In this document: in pieces, positions 1-6,495 of the stretch
Numbering within the stretch: position 1 is the first letter of the stretch
Layout of the letters: every line of letters starts with the position of its first letter
DNA from: JBDKJS01 sp039806065
GTDB taxonomy: Bacteria; Bacteroidota; Bacteroidia; AKYH767-A; 2013-40CM-41-45
Direction: 5' to 3'
DNA length: 10,968 nucleotides
Assembly: GCA_039806065.1 (NCBI GenBank)
Contig: JBDKJS010000009.1
Span: 1 to 10,968 of the forward strand
Translations under genes and position numbers: made by a program
The notes under the pieces: generated by a model
The model's input: the letters and a program-made list of their open reading frames with translations, nothing else
What the model was told of the DNA's origin: nothing
Database searches by the model: none

Positions 1-30
1 GAATAAAGTTGATAGTTGAGGTGGGTTGCC

Positions 31-88
31 ACTAGCCTTGATCGCAGCGGATATGGCCGCTAGGCCATAGTAGCGAAGAGCAAGCACA
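31..88 (+). ncRNA. flavo-1-like structured RNA motif
   Basis: The stretch contains AGCC, then GATcGcAGCGG, a short hairpin, and then TAGtAGCGAAGAGC. From memory this order resembles the flavo-1 RNA motif of Bacteroidota, which has no known function. The internal hairpin is perfect: TATGGCC (52-58), loop GCTA, GGCCATA (63-69). A short outer pairing TTGC (26-29) with GCAA (80-83) could close it. It lies upstream of the glyQS promoter, so it is not part of the glyQS leader; its own promoter would be beyond the window edge. The assignment rests on remembered consensus, not a covariance search. Confidence 0.45.
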
Positions 89-156
89 AAGGGTGATGAG
101 TCCGTTAACGGTGATGCTCCAAAATGATTATTTATAAAAATGTTGGAAGCATTGGC

Positions 157-185
157 TTGCTTTTAATTGCTTAATGCTATCTTTG
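157..185 (+). promoter_or_regulatory. glyQS promoter (Bacteroidota type)
   Basis: TATCTTTG at 178-185 fits the Bacteroidota -7 consensus TAnnTTTG. A TTG at 157-159 stands 18 nt upstream as the -33 element, and another TTG at 152-154 is an alternative. Transcription would start near 192, giving a leader of about 30 nt to the ATG at 224. No Shine-Dalgarno sequence is seen before that ATG, as is usual in this phylum. Confidence 0.6.
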
Positions 186-223
186 CACTTCGTAATTTCT
201 AACTCTTTACATTCGATAAAATC

Positions 224-1774
224 ATGGCTACTAACCATACCGAAGACCTTTTTAAAAATATTATTGCTCACTGCAAAGAGTATGGTTTTATCTTTCCTTC
301 GAGCGAAATATATGATGGGCTTAGTGCAGTTTATGATTATGGACAGCTGGGAGCCGAATTAAAGAAAAATATCAAGGACTATTGGTGGCGTAGTATGACG
401 CAGCTACATGAAAATATTGTGGGTATTGATTCGGCCATATTTATGCATCCTACGGTATGGAAGGCTAGTGGACATGTGGATGCTTTTAACGATCCGCTGG
501 TGGATAATAAGGACTCGAAAAAAAGATACCGTGCCGATGTGCTTTTGGAAGAACACATGGCCAAGATTGAAGGCAAAATTAACAAAGAGGTGGAAAAGGC
601 TGCTAAAAGATTTCAGCCGTTTGATGAACAACTATTTAGAGCGACCAATGCCAGGGTGGTGGCTTACCATGATGAAATGGCTAGCATTAGTGCTAGAATG
701 AAGGCCGCACTTGAGCAAAATGATATGGTGGCGCTAAAGCAACTTATAGTGGACTGTGAAATAGTTTGTCCTATTAGTGGAACAAAAAATTGGACTGATG
801 TTAGACAGTTTAATCTCATGTTTAGCACGCAGGTGGGTAGTGTGAGTGAAGATAGTAGTACCATTTATTTAAGACCTGAAACTGCGCAAGGTATTTTTGT
901 AAATTTTTTGAACGTTCAAAAGACCGGAAGAATGAAAATTCCTTTTGGTATTGCACAAATAGGAAAAGCATTTAGAAATGAAATTGTAGCACGACAGTTT
1001 ATTTTTAGAATGCGAGAATTTGAACAAATGGAAATGCAATTTTTTATTAAACCCGGCACCGAATTGGATTGGTATGATTACTGGAAGAAAACCAGGATGC
1101 AATGGCACAAAGCACTTGGATTAGGGGAGGGTAAACACCGGTTTCATGATCATATAAAACTGGCGCATTATGCCAATGCTGCTTGTGATATAGAGTTTGA
1201 TTTTCCGTTTGGGTTTAAAGAGTTGGAAGGCATTCACAGCCGCACAGATTTTGATCTATCGCAGCATGAAAAATTCAGCGGTAAAAAATTACAGTATTTC
1301 GATACCGATGAAAATAAAAGCTATGTGCCGTATGTATTGGAAACCAGCATTGGGCTTGATAGAATGTTTTTAGCAGTGCTTAGCAGCGCTTATGCGCAGC
1401 AGCAATTGGAAGATGGAAGTACAAGGGTGGTATTGAAATTTCCAGAGGCCATAGCGCCTGTGAAGTGCGCTGTACTTCCACTAATGAAAAAAGATGGACT
1501 GCCGGAAAAGGCTCGCGAAATAATGGATGCACTTAAGTTTGATTGCTATTGCCAGTATGATGAGAAGGACAGTATTGGAAAGCGGTATAGGAGGCAGGAT
1601 GCTATTGGAACTCCTTATTGTATTACGATAGACCATCAAACCTTAGCAGATGCAACCGTTACCTTGAGGTACCGTGATTCAATGATTCAAGAAAGGATGG
1701 ATTTAGAGGTGCTGCATCGATTGCTGGCAGATAAGCTTAGCATTAAAGGCGTGCTTGCGCAATGTAAAATTTGA
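224..1774 (+). CDS. glyQS: Glycine--tRNA ligase, homodimeric type
   Basis: Cytoplasmic class II aminoacyl-tRNA synthetase that charges tRNA-Gly with glycine using ATP. The 516-residue length suits the alpha2 eukaryote/archaeal-like type common in Bacteroidota, not the alpha-beta glyQ/glyS pair. Motif 1 lies around residues 67-91. LRPETAQGIF is at 217-225. The motif 2 segment FGIAQIGKAFRNE is at 241-253 and is followed by RMREFEQME (262-270). Motif 3, GLDRMF, is at 377-382. The anticodon-binding domain begins at IAPVK (410-414) and runs to about residue 505. All signature segments are intact. The ATG is preceded by an A/T-rich leader with a good promoter. The gene is monocistronic and converges on A1 with only 44 bp between their stops. 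Confidence 0.96.
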   Translation: MATNHTEDLFKNIIAHCKEYGFIFPSSEIYDGLSAVYDYGQLGAELKKNIKDYWWRSMTQLHENIVGIDSAIFMHPTVWKASGHVDAFNDPLVDNKDSKKRYRADVLLEEHMAKIEGKINKEVEKAAKRFQPFDEQLFRATNARVVAYHDEMASISARMKAALEQNDMVALKQLIVDCEIVCPISGTKNWTDVRQFNLMFSTQVGSVSEDSSTIYLRPETAQGIFVNFLNVQKTGRMKIPFGIAQIGKAFRNEIVARQFIFRMREFEQMEMQFFIKPGTELDWYDYWKKTRMQWHKALGLGEGKHRFHDHIKLAHYANAACDIEFDFPFGFKELEGIHSRTDFDLSQHEKFSGKKLQYFDTDENKSYVPYVLETSIGLDRMFLAVLSSAYAQQQLEDGSTRVVLKFPEAIAPVKCAVLPLMKKDGLPEKAREIMDALKFDCYCQYDEKDSIGKRYRRQDAIGTPYCITIDHQTLADATVTLRYRDSMIQERMDLEVLHRLLADKLSIKGVLAQCKI

Positions 1775-1818
1775 TTAGTTACAATCATAAAAAGGTGGTT
1801 CAATGCCCAATCATATTT

Positions 1819-3318
1819 TTACTTCAGCACTATTACTTTAAAATTCCCCCTTCTCTCACCGCTCTTTAAGTTGAGCAAATAAACTCCCTCGGGCAGCTCA
1901 GGCAATTGTATTGGCTGCATCTGACTCCATGCTGGTAAACCATAACTTTTTATAAGCCTGCCATCGGTGTTCAATAACTCCAATACACCATTTTGGTTTA
2001 AGGTATTGTAATTTAACTGCACACTGCCGCCTGATACTACAGGATTAGGCCACACCTTTAAGCTCAATTTATTAAATCCGGGATTAACCATACCCGAACT
2101 CAAACTATCGCACACCAAGCTGGTAGTATCGGCACCCAAAAAATAGTTGGGGTAGTTGGGAATGGTAAAATTGTTATAAGCCGGGTATTCCAAGCATCGC
2201 ATACAAACATCGCAAGCTAAACCTGCGCTATCAGGATAATTAATAATATGACCCAATTTAGTTCCACTACTAGCAACTCCATAAATTTTACCATCGGGCA
2301 TTAATTGCAATAAATAAAATGCTGTTGAAAAAGGATAGTTAGGATAGTAAACACTGTCCCACACGGCAACGGTGGTTTGCGAAGCGGGTATGTTAGCAGC
2401 TTGCATATCGAACTGATAGATATATTTAAAACTGGCTACATATAAAAACCTGTTATTGGGGCTAAAGGCCACACCTGGAGCACCTGAACTATCATCGATA
2501 TCAACATGGGCTTTTAAGGTTAGCATTCCGGAACAGCGGTCAAAATCAAATATGTCCAGATCGTTAAATGAAGGTGCATAGTAAGTAAAATAATTTCCAC
2601 TAGGCGAAAAACAACACTGTGCCCAATAACTTTCACGATAGATGCCGGCACTTTGATAATAAGGACCGAAAATAGAATCAGGAGTCAAAAGCAAGGTAAT
2701 GAATCGATCTGATAAATTTTCATGTTTAATAATCCACCAGTCCCTGCCATTGGCATGCTTGCAGGCACTCATTGCTGTGTTGGTGATACTGTCATTTATT
2801 ATAACATGATTTTTATCTACCACCTCACCCAAACCGCCATCGCCATTCATATCTATTAAACTATAATACAAATAATAAGAATCATAATCAACCCCATAAC
2901 CATCTACAGTTTGATGAAATAAATAGTACTCATGATTGCTGTTTGGTTTGGGCAAAATCATATTTGCCTGAGGTTGAACTAAACCAAATGAATCTTGCTG
3001 TGTAGTATAAAGAGCAGGATTTAGTCCGTTTCCATTAAGCATGGTATCATTGGCTGCATTAGCTATCCATTGTCCATTGCTACTAAACAAAAAATTTCCC
3101 GCGCTATCTGCAATCACTCCATTGGTGCAATTGAAATACATCTTCCTAGCTTCCCAACTGGTATCTGGCTGGTTGTTTATATAGTTAATTACATTGGTAC
3201 CAAAGGGTCTTCCATACCAACCTCCTACTCCAGATAACCAAAAGTTATTAATACCCTGTGCATTTACTTGGACTGTAAATAATAGTAATACAATTGTGAT
3301 AATTCCTTTTATTCTCAT
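1819..3318 (-). CDS. Secreted beta-propeller-like protein with T9SS sorting domain (A1)
   Basis: 499 residues. Residues 1-21 form a signal peptide ending VNAQ. Residues 22-410 belong to an uncharacterised Bacteroidota secreted family that I recognise by its pattern: NFWL near the start, SNGQWIANAANDTMLNG (80-96), DMNGDGGLG (156-164), CKHANGRDWW (186-195), and blade-like repeats FSPSGNY (237-243), FSPNNRFLYV (285-294) and MPDGKIY (340-346). The spaced repeats suggest a beta-propeller; this is inference. A cysteine-rich CDVCMRC (369-375) follows. Residues 419-499 are a type A T9SS sorting domain starting LKVWPNP and ending with GVYLLNLKSG, so the protein should cross the outer membrane and be released or anchored at the surface. 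Its ATG overlaps the stop of B1 by 4 nt (ATGA), implying translational coupling. A2 is a full-length paralogue of exactly the same length. The substrate or ligand is unknown. Confidence 0.85.
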   Translation of the reverse strand: MRIKGIITIVLLLFTVQVNAQGINNFWLSGVGGWYGRPFGTNVINYINNQPDTSWEARKMYFNCTNGVIADSAGNFLFSSNGQWIANAANDTMLNGNGLNPALYTTQQDSFGLVQPQANMILPKPNSNHEYYLFHQTVDGYGVDYDSYYLYYSLIDMNGDGGLGEVVDKNHVIINDSITNTAMSACKHANGRDWWIIKHENLSDRFITLLLTPDSIFGPYYQSAGIYRESYWAQCCFSPSGNYFTYYAPSFNDLDIFDFDRCSGMLTLKAHVDIDDSSGAPGVAFSPNNRFLYVASFKYIYQFDMQAANIPASQTTVAVWDSVYYPNYPFSTAFYLLQLMPDGKIYGVASSGTKLGHIINYPDSAGLACDVCMRCLEYPAYNNFTIPNYPNYFLGADTTSLVCDSLSSGMVNPGFNKLSLKVWPNPVVSGGSVQLNYNTLNQNGVLELLNTDGRLIKSYGLPAWSQMQPIQLPELPEGVYLLNLKSGERRGNFKVIVLK

Positions 3319-3860
3319 TTGATAACAGAAAGTTTAACTGTATGACTTATAGACGCTCCATCTTTGAGAGAAATATTATAAAGGCCATTGGCTAAATTGC
3401 TAACATCAATCTGATATTCTTTTTGTTCGCGCTTGGCTACCAATGAAGTCAAAACCCTTCCCGTTACATCGGTTACATAGATAACTCCTTTATCGTGTAA
3501 CAATATTGCATTAGCAGTAATTAAAGTGCTTGCCGGGTTTGGATATATTTCTAAGTTGCGTAGTGGTAACCCATTTCTCTTTCTTAAGACAATACCTGCA
3601 AGCAGGCATACATTTTTATCATCGTAATATTCATCGGGGCTTATCAAGGTCATTAGCGTTCGTGCTAAATAAACACACTTACCTCCACTCAACGGGCATT
3701 GATGTGCGATTTCTGAGTTGCTATAGGCTTGCTCGGTGGTAATTTCATGGATACCTGAAGCCATGGTGGGGTAGTAAACAATGTTGGTGTGTACCTGATT
3801 GTTATCGATCCGATCAGAAGGTACAATGCCTTTAGCTAAGTGATAAGAGTATGCTTTCAT
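3315..3860 (-). CDS. Small protein with T9SS sorting domain but no signal peptide (B1)
   Basis: 181 residues. Residues 1-60 are nearly the same as in B2. Residues 49-90 (SEIAHQCPLSGG, then VYLARTL, EYYDD and a Cys) match the segment found just before the sorting domain in many large Bacteroidota T9SS cargo proteins. Residues 103-181 are a type A sorting domain: LEIYPNPAS, then VTDVTGRVL, then LANGLYNISLKDG. No hydrophobic export signal precedes this, and an in-frame TAG eight codons upstream rules out a longer N terminus, so T9SS export as written is doubtful. The likeliest reading is a 5'-truncated cargo remnant with its own promoter; a functional cytoplasmic peptide is an alternative. It is first gene of a pair with A1. 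Nucleotide identity to B2 is about 94% over the first 180 nt and falls sharply after codon 60. Confidence 0.7.
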   Translation of the reverse strand: MKAYSYHLAKGIVPSDRIDNNQVHTNIVYYPTMASGIHEITTEQAYSNSEIAHQCPLSGGKCVYLARTLMTLISPDEYYDDKNVCLLAGIVLRKRNGLPLRNLEIYPNPASTLITANAILLHDKGVIYVTDVTGRVLTSLVAKREQKEYQIDVSNLANGLYNISLKDGASISHTVKLSVIK

Positions 3861-3899
3861 GGTACTATTTTTAGTAAGCGGCTATGAAAGGGCAATTTA

Positions 3900-3907
3900 C
3901 AAAATTA
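3900..3907 (-). promoter_or_regulatory. B1-A1 promoter, -7 element
   Basis: TAATTTTG on the minus strand matches TAnnTTTG. It lies in an aligned stretch (ggttaaa, then taaaataattttgtaaattgccc) shared with B2. No good TTTG lies at the ideal -33 distance, so the upstream half is weak. The ATG at 3860 is about 40 nt downstream. Confidence 0.45.
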
Positions 3908-3940
3908 TTTTAAAGTTTAACCATGGTATGCAGTTCAATT

Positions 3941-4052
3941 GCGGCCCGGGGTGAGCGGATTAGCTGCTGCTAAAAAAAGTATTTTTTTTAGCAGCACTAT
4001 GAGCGAACACCGGCACTGCTGCTGATGAGTGGCGGTGGTGGTGATGCCGCCC
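3941..4052. repeat. 112-bp non-coding element with A/T-rich hairpin, copy 1
   Basis: Copy 1 of an element that sits upstream of both B genes. Its centre is a perfect 14-bp hairpin at 3965-3996: arm TGCTGCTAAAAAAA in the plus direction, loop GTAT, and the complementary arm. One end holds a run of GGT triplets, and the other holds a CCCGGG palindrome (3945-3950). The sequence has no sizeable reading frame of its own. It begins 70 bp beyond the stop of the barrel gene. Confidence 0.8.
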
Positions 4053-4091
4053 ATTGATGAATGTGCCTGGCGCTGCACAAGACTAAACTAG

Positions 4092-4128
4092 AAAAAATGC
4101 CTGCACCATAGTAGGGTTGCCCTTATGG
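4092..4128 (-). terminator. Possible terminator of the envelope cluster
   Basis: On the minus strand CCATA-AGGG pairs with CCCT-AC-TATGG (4106-4128, with a 2-nt bulge and 3-nt loop), overlapping the stop codon. A run of six T follows at 4097-4092, but eight bases after the stem, which is farther than in a canonical intrinsic terminator. Confidence 0.3.
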
Positions 4129-5169
4129 ACTCACCAAATGAAATCCCACTTGGAAGTAAAATGGGTGGGTAACACGGCTGGTGGCATAGTAAGGTTGCTT
4201 GCTAGATCCGGTACGGTAAAAATCGGCCGAACCGGAAAGGGTGTCATAATCAAATTTTACATTGTAGCGCAGCCCCGCTTGTAGGGTGAGCCAAATAAAG
4301 CCACTGAGTGATTGTTCATAATGAAGCCGCATGCGCAGTTCGCTGCGCCTAAGGGCTATGGTGGGGGTATTGGGTACAGCGTTAGTAAGCGTATAGGTTT
4401 GGCCTTCTAATTCGTATCCGGCAAGCAATAAGTGTCGGGCATTAAATGTTTTTCGGAGGTGCATGCGCGCGGGTAGAAGTGCCTCTAAGCCCCATTGACG
4501 GCCAGGCGCGGTGTAATTGTAAAGGAGGACAGGCACATAGGCAAGCTGCCCGCCACGGTATGTGCGGCTGAGGCCCAGAGCCAACATTTTTCTGTCATGG
4601 TATTTCCAACCGTAGAGCAGGGCTGCACTGGTGCGGGGGGCAAGGTTTTGGGGGAAGGATGGGGCCATGTAGTTGCCATTTTCTTCAATGGTGGCTTGCA
4701 GCAAAGCAAAGTGCCGCTCATCCCATGGTTTAAAAACGGTAGTGCCCAGGCCGGTGCTGCTTAACCCTTGAAGGGTAGCTGCTAAGAGTGGATGGTGCTT
4801 AACAATTGAGGGCGAGTAGATGGTGTTTGTATAATTAAAGCTTAATTGAATTGTTAAACTGTTTTTGGATACAATAGGTACGTTGGCTGCCACTCGCAGG
4901 CCACGTGCATGGTTAATGGTGTGGGGTGGCGGGGTATAGGTGTCATAAGCGGTCACTTGGTATTGGTGCTGGCTATGGTATTCATACCCTACGGTGATCA
5001 ACTTTTGAGGACTTAGGTCTAATATTTTAGGGCCGCAGTAGCGCTTAGTTCCTTCACCGGCAAAGGTTACCGCATCATAGGCGCTGTAATCCTCTTCGGG
5101 GGCGGCAGTGGTATCTGGTGTTTGGGCAGGCAGCACTGTGGTTGCTGCCATTAGGAGCACCAGCAGCAT
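4123..5169 (-). CDS. Putative outer-membrane beta-barrel protein (DUF6268-like)
   Basis: 348 residues from the chosen ATG at 5169. A signal peptide, MLLVLLMAATTVLPAQ, is followed by an acidic linker and then alternating hydrophobic/polar strands with many aromatic residues (for example LITVGYEYHS, LTIQLSFNYTN, MRLHYEQSLSGF). The last strand is FYFQVGFHLVSP. This pattern suggests a transmembrane barrel in the outer membrane, and the layout resembles DUF6268; that family call is from memory. An ATG at 5196 would add nine residues before the signal peptide and overlap the upstream gene by 28 nt. The start at 5169 gives a TAATG junction with the DUF2147 gene (one shared base), typical of coupled translation, and places the signal peptide at the N terminus. 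Its cargo or partner is unknown. Confidence 0.75.
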   Translation of the reverse strand: MLLVLLMAATTVLPAQTPDTTAAPEEDYSAYDAVTFAGEGTKRYCGPKILDLSPQKLITVGYEYHSQHQYQVTAYDTYTPPPHTINHARGLRVAANVPIVSKNSLTIQLSFNYTNTIYSPSIVKHHPLLAATLQGLSSTGLGTTVFKPWDERHFALLQATIEENGNYMAPSFPQNLAPRTSAALLYGWKYHDRKMLALGLSRTYRGGQLAYVPVLLYNYTAPGRQWGLEALLPARMHLRKTFNARHLLLAGYELEGQTYTLTNAVPNTPTIALRRSELRMRLHYEQSLSGFIWLTLQAGLRYNVKFDYDTLSGSADFYRTGSSKQPYYATSRVTHPFYFQVGFHLVSP

Positions 5170-5624
5170 TATTTTTTGAGTACCAGTCGCTTCCATATAT
5201 CTGTTCTTCCAAATGTTGATATGCCTATGTATCCCCTTATATCCAGCGTGTTTTCATCCTTCATTTTTATAATGCACTTGTAGGTATTGCCATTTTCAGG
5301 ATCATAAATGGTGCCTTCCTCCCATGTGTTGGTGGTGGTGTATTCAAAGTCTTTGAGTAGCCTAAATCCTTTTAAGGGAGTGCTCCTAAGTGCTTCATCA
5401 GGATTGTTTTTATCTACCTTGGGTAGGTTGGTGGCGGCATCTAAGGGTTCTTTCAGCCATACTATTTTACCAAAATATTTATTGCCTAATTTTTCGACTT
5501 TTACTCTCGCCTTTCCATTGCTGGGCTCCCATACGCCCAGTAAGGCATCGGCATCGGGTGCTTGGGCCAGGGTGGTTGCTGCGGCAGCTATCAGCAGCAA
5601 GGTGGTGAAAATTAACTTGATCAT
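5169..5624 (-). CDS. DUF2147 family secreted protein
   Basis: 151 residues with a signal peptide (1-20, ending TTLAQ). The mature part carries the DUF2147 pattern in order: LLGVWEPSNGKARVKV, then Y-FGKIVWLK, then KVDKNNPDEALR, PLKGFRLL, W-EGTIYDPENGNTYKC, DIRGYIG and GRTDIWKR. The length is usual for the family. These proteins are exported to the periplasm or outer membrane and have a small lipocalin-like or beta-sandwich fold; their biochemical role is not established. The gene lies 47 bp after the lipoprotein gene, and its stop TAA shares one base with the ATG of the barrel gene. The tight coupling suggests the two products are made in matched amounts and may work at the same envelope site. 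Confidence 0.88.
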   Translation of the reverse strand: MIKLIFTTLLLIAAAATTLAQAPDADALLGVWEPSNGKARVKVEKLGNKYFGKIVWLKEPLDAATNLPKVDKNNPDEALRSTPLKGFRLLKDFEYTTTNTWEEGTIYDPENGNTYKCIIKMKDENTLDIRGYIGISTFGRTDIWKRLVLKK

Positions 5625-5671
5625 AATTGTATATTTTTTTAATTATTGTAAATAGGGAGGTGCTCTGCAGC

Positions 5672-6190
5672 TTATTTTTTATAACCAATGGTAAGCAATA
5701 GTTCCATGGTGCACCGGGCAGTTGCCTCCGTATCGGCAGCAAAGTTGGCATCCATGATCCAGAAAAACTGGTTTCCATTTGCTATGGGCAGCAGATCGGC
5801 ATCGGGTGTGGTGGTTAAGGTGGCTCGCCCCTTGTGCCACACCAATGGATTGGCTATGCCTATGCGCAGCATCTTACTATCATCGCTCACTGCTTGCAGG
5901 GCCAGGCTGGTGCAGCTGGTTAGTAGCAAACTATCGGTCGTAGTAATGGTGATGGATTTTGGGGTGATGTGCGTAATGTCTGCCACGGTACATTGGTGCT
6001 GGGTGCACCATGGCTGCAGAAGCTCATCAATAGCCACCTGTGCAGTGTTGGGCCCTTCCATAAGAGGCCCTTCCCAAATAATGGCCACCGGGGCCAACTC
6101 CCATTCTTTCTCTTCCGTTTTTTTACATCCCCCTTGGAGGAAGGTAGCAGCCAGTATTACACAGGCCATTGTTTTTTTAATTCCTAGCAT
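5672..6190 (-). CDS. Putative lipoprotein, function unknown
   Basis: 172 residues from the ATG at 6190; a TTG one codon upstream is less likely to be the start. Positively charged residues, a hydrophobic core (8-18) and LQGGC (18-22) look like a lipoprotein signal peptide, with Cys22 as the lipidated residue. Gln at -3 departs from the usual lipobox, so the cleavage call is not certain. After the cysteine comes KKTEEKE, charged and partly acidic, which in Bacteroidota could favour surface export (inference). Four further cysteines (in WCTQHQC, SCTS and RCTM) may form disulfides. The protein ends in MELLLTIGYKK. I recognise no domain family. It is the first gene of a same-strand run with the DUF2147 and barrel genes. 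Confidence 0.65.
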   Translation of the reverse strand: MLGIKKTMACVILAATFLQGGCKKTEEKEWELAPVAIIWEGPLMEGPNTAQVAIDELLQPWCTQHQCTVADITHITPKSITITTTDSLLLTSCTSLALQAVSDDSKMLRIGIANPLVWHKGRATLTTTPDADLLPIANGNQFFWIMDANFAADTEATARCTMELLLTIGYKK

Positions 6191-6306
6191 CAATGTAAAT
6201 ATTTATAAAACCATAGCGGCAGCCGCAGTGCTGCACCCACCTTTTTTATAGATCAGGAATAGCCCCAAGGTTTTTTTGAGCCTAAATAAAGCCCTACCGC
6301 ATTATG

Positions 6307-6336
6307 CAAATATATTATATTCCACCTTTTGCTAAA
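6307..6336 (-). promoter_or_regulatory. Probable promoter of the envelope cluster
   Basis: TATATTTG on the minus strand (6314 down to 6307) fits TAnnTTTG. A TTTAG lies 17 nt upstream as an imperfect -33 element. Transcription would begin near 6300, leaving a leader of about 110 nt before the lipoprotein ATG. Confidence 0.45.
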
Positions 6337-6398
6337 GCCACCGCTTATTCAAACCTTGCTCGCCTGTCATAAAATTCATAAAAATAGCTGATAATCAG

Positions 6399-6428
6399 TT
6401 GGCTGTTTGTTAAATAAGCTTATCTTTG
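6399..6428 (+). promoter_or_regulatory. rpsA promoter (Bacteroidota type)
   Basis: TATCTTTG at 6421-6428 is the same octamer as in the glyQS promoter. A TTG at 6399-6401 stands 19 nt upstream as the -33 element. The start site would fall near 6434, giving a leader of about 60 nt. Confidence 0.6.
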
Positions 6429-6432
6429 CAGC

Positions 6433-6450
6433 CCCATTTAGGTCAATGGG
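6433..6450 (+). promoter_or_regulatory. Hairpin at the 5' end of the rpsA leader
   Basis: CCCATT (6433-6438) pairs with AATGGG (6445-6450) around a 6-nt loop TAGGTC. It would sit at the very 5' end of the predicted mRNA, followed by an unstructured A/T-rich stretch and the ATG at 6496. It could protect the transcript or take part in S1 autoregulation; neither is shown. Confidence 0.35.
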
Positions 6451-6495
6451 AAAATTTAATTAACACATAAAAATTTAACCCTTTAAAAAAAATTA

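Larger units (their letters stand above)
3681..4052 (-). repeat. Inverted repeat IR1 (partner of 8415-8785)
   Basis: Read on the minus strand this segment matches 8415-8785 on the plus strand. It contains the 112-bp non-coding element (3941-4052), the B1 promoter and leader, and the first 60 codons of B1. By my hand alignment the non-coding element has three substitutions and one single-base indel. The coding part has 11 differences in 180 nt. The roughly 80 nt between them is more diverged at its upstream end. Confidence 0.85.
6191..6495. other. Divergent intergenic region
   Basis: These 305 bp separate the envelope cluster from rpsA. They hold one probable promoter for each direction, an rpsA leader hairpin, and about 110 nt of untranslated leader before the lipoprotein gene, which includes GC-rich GCAGC/GCTGC pairings. 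I see no gene, tRNA or recognisable riboswitch. Confidence 0.6.

Noticed and set aside
1775..1818. Bidirectional terminator between glyQS and A1
   Set aside because: Only a 4-bp pairing (GATT/AATC) can be found; nothing strong enough to call.
4495..4764. Plus-strand frame within the barrel gene
   Set aside because: Antisense shadow; low-complexity translation with no recognisable domain.
5170..5196. Upstream ATG at 5196 for the barrel gene
   Set aside because: It would place nine polar residues before the signal peptide and overlap the DUF2147 gene by 28 nt; the ATG at 5169 gives a clean TAATG junction.
5688..6251. Long plus-strand frame (187 codons) opposite the lipoprotein gene
   Set aside because: It is antisense to a frame with a convincing lipoprotein signal peptide, has no family-like pattern, and is rich in Ser/Val/Cys as shadow frames are.
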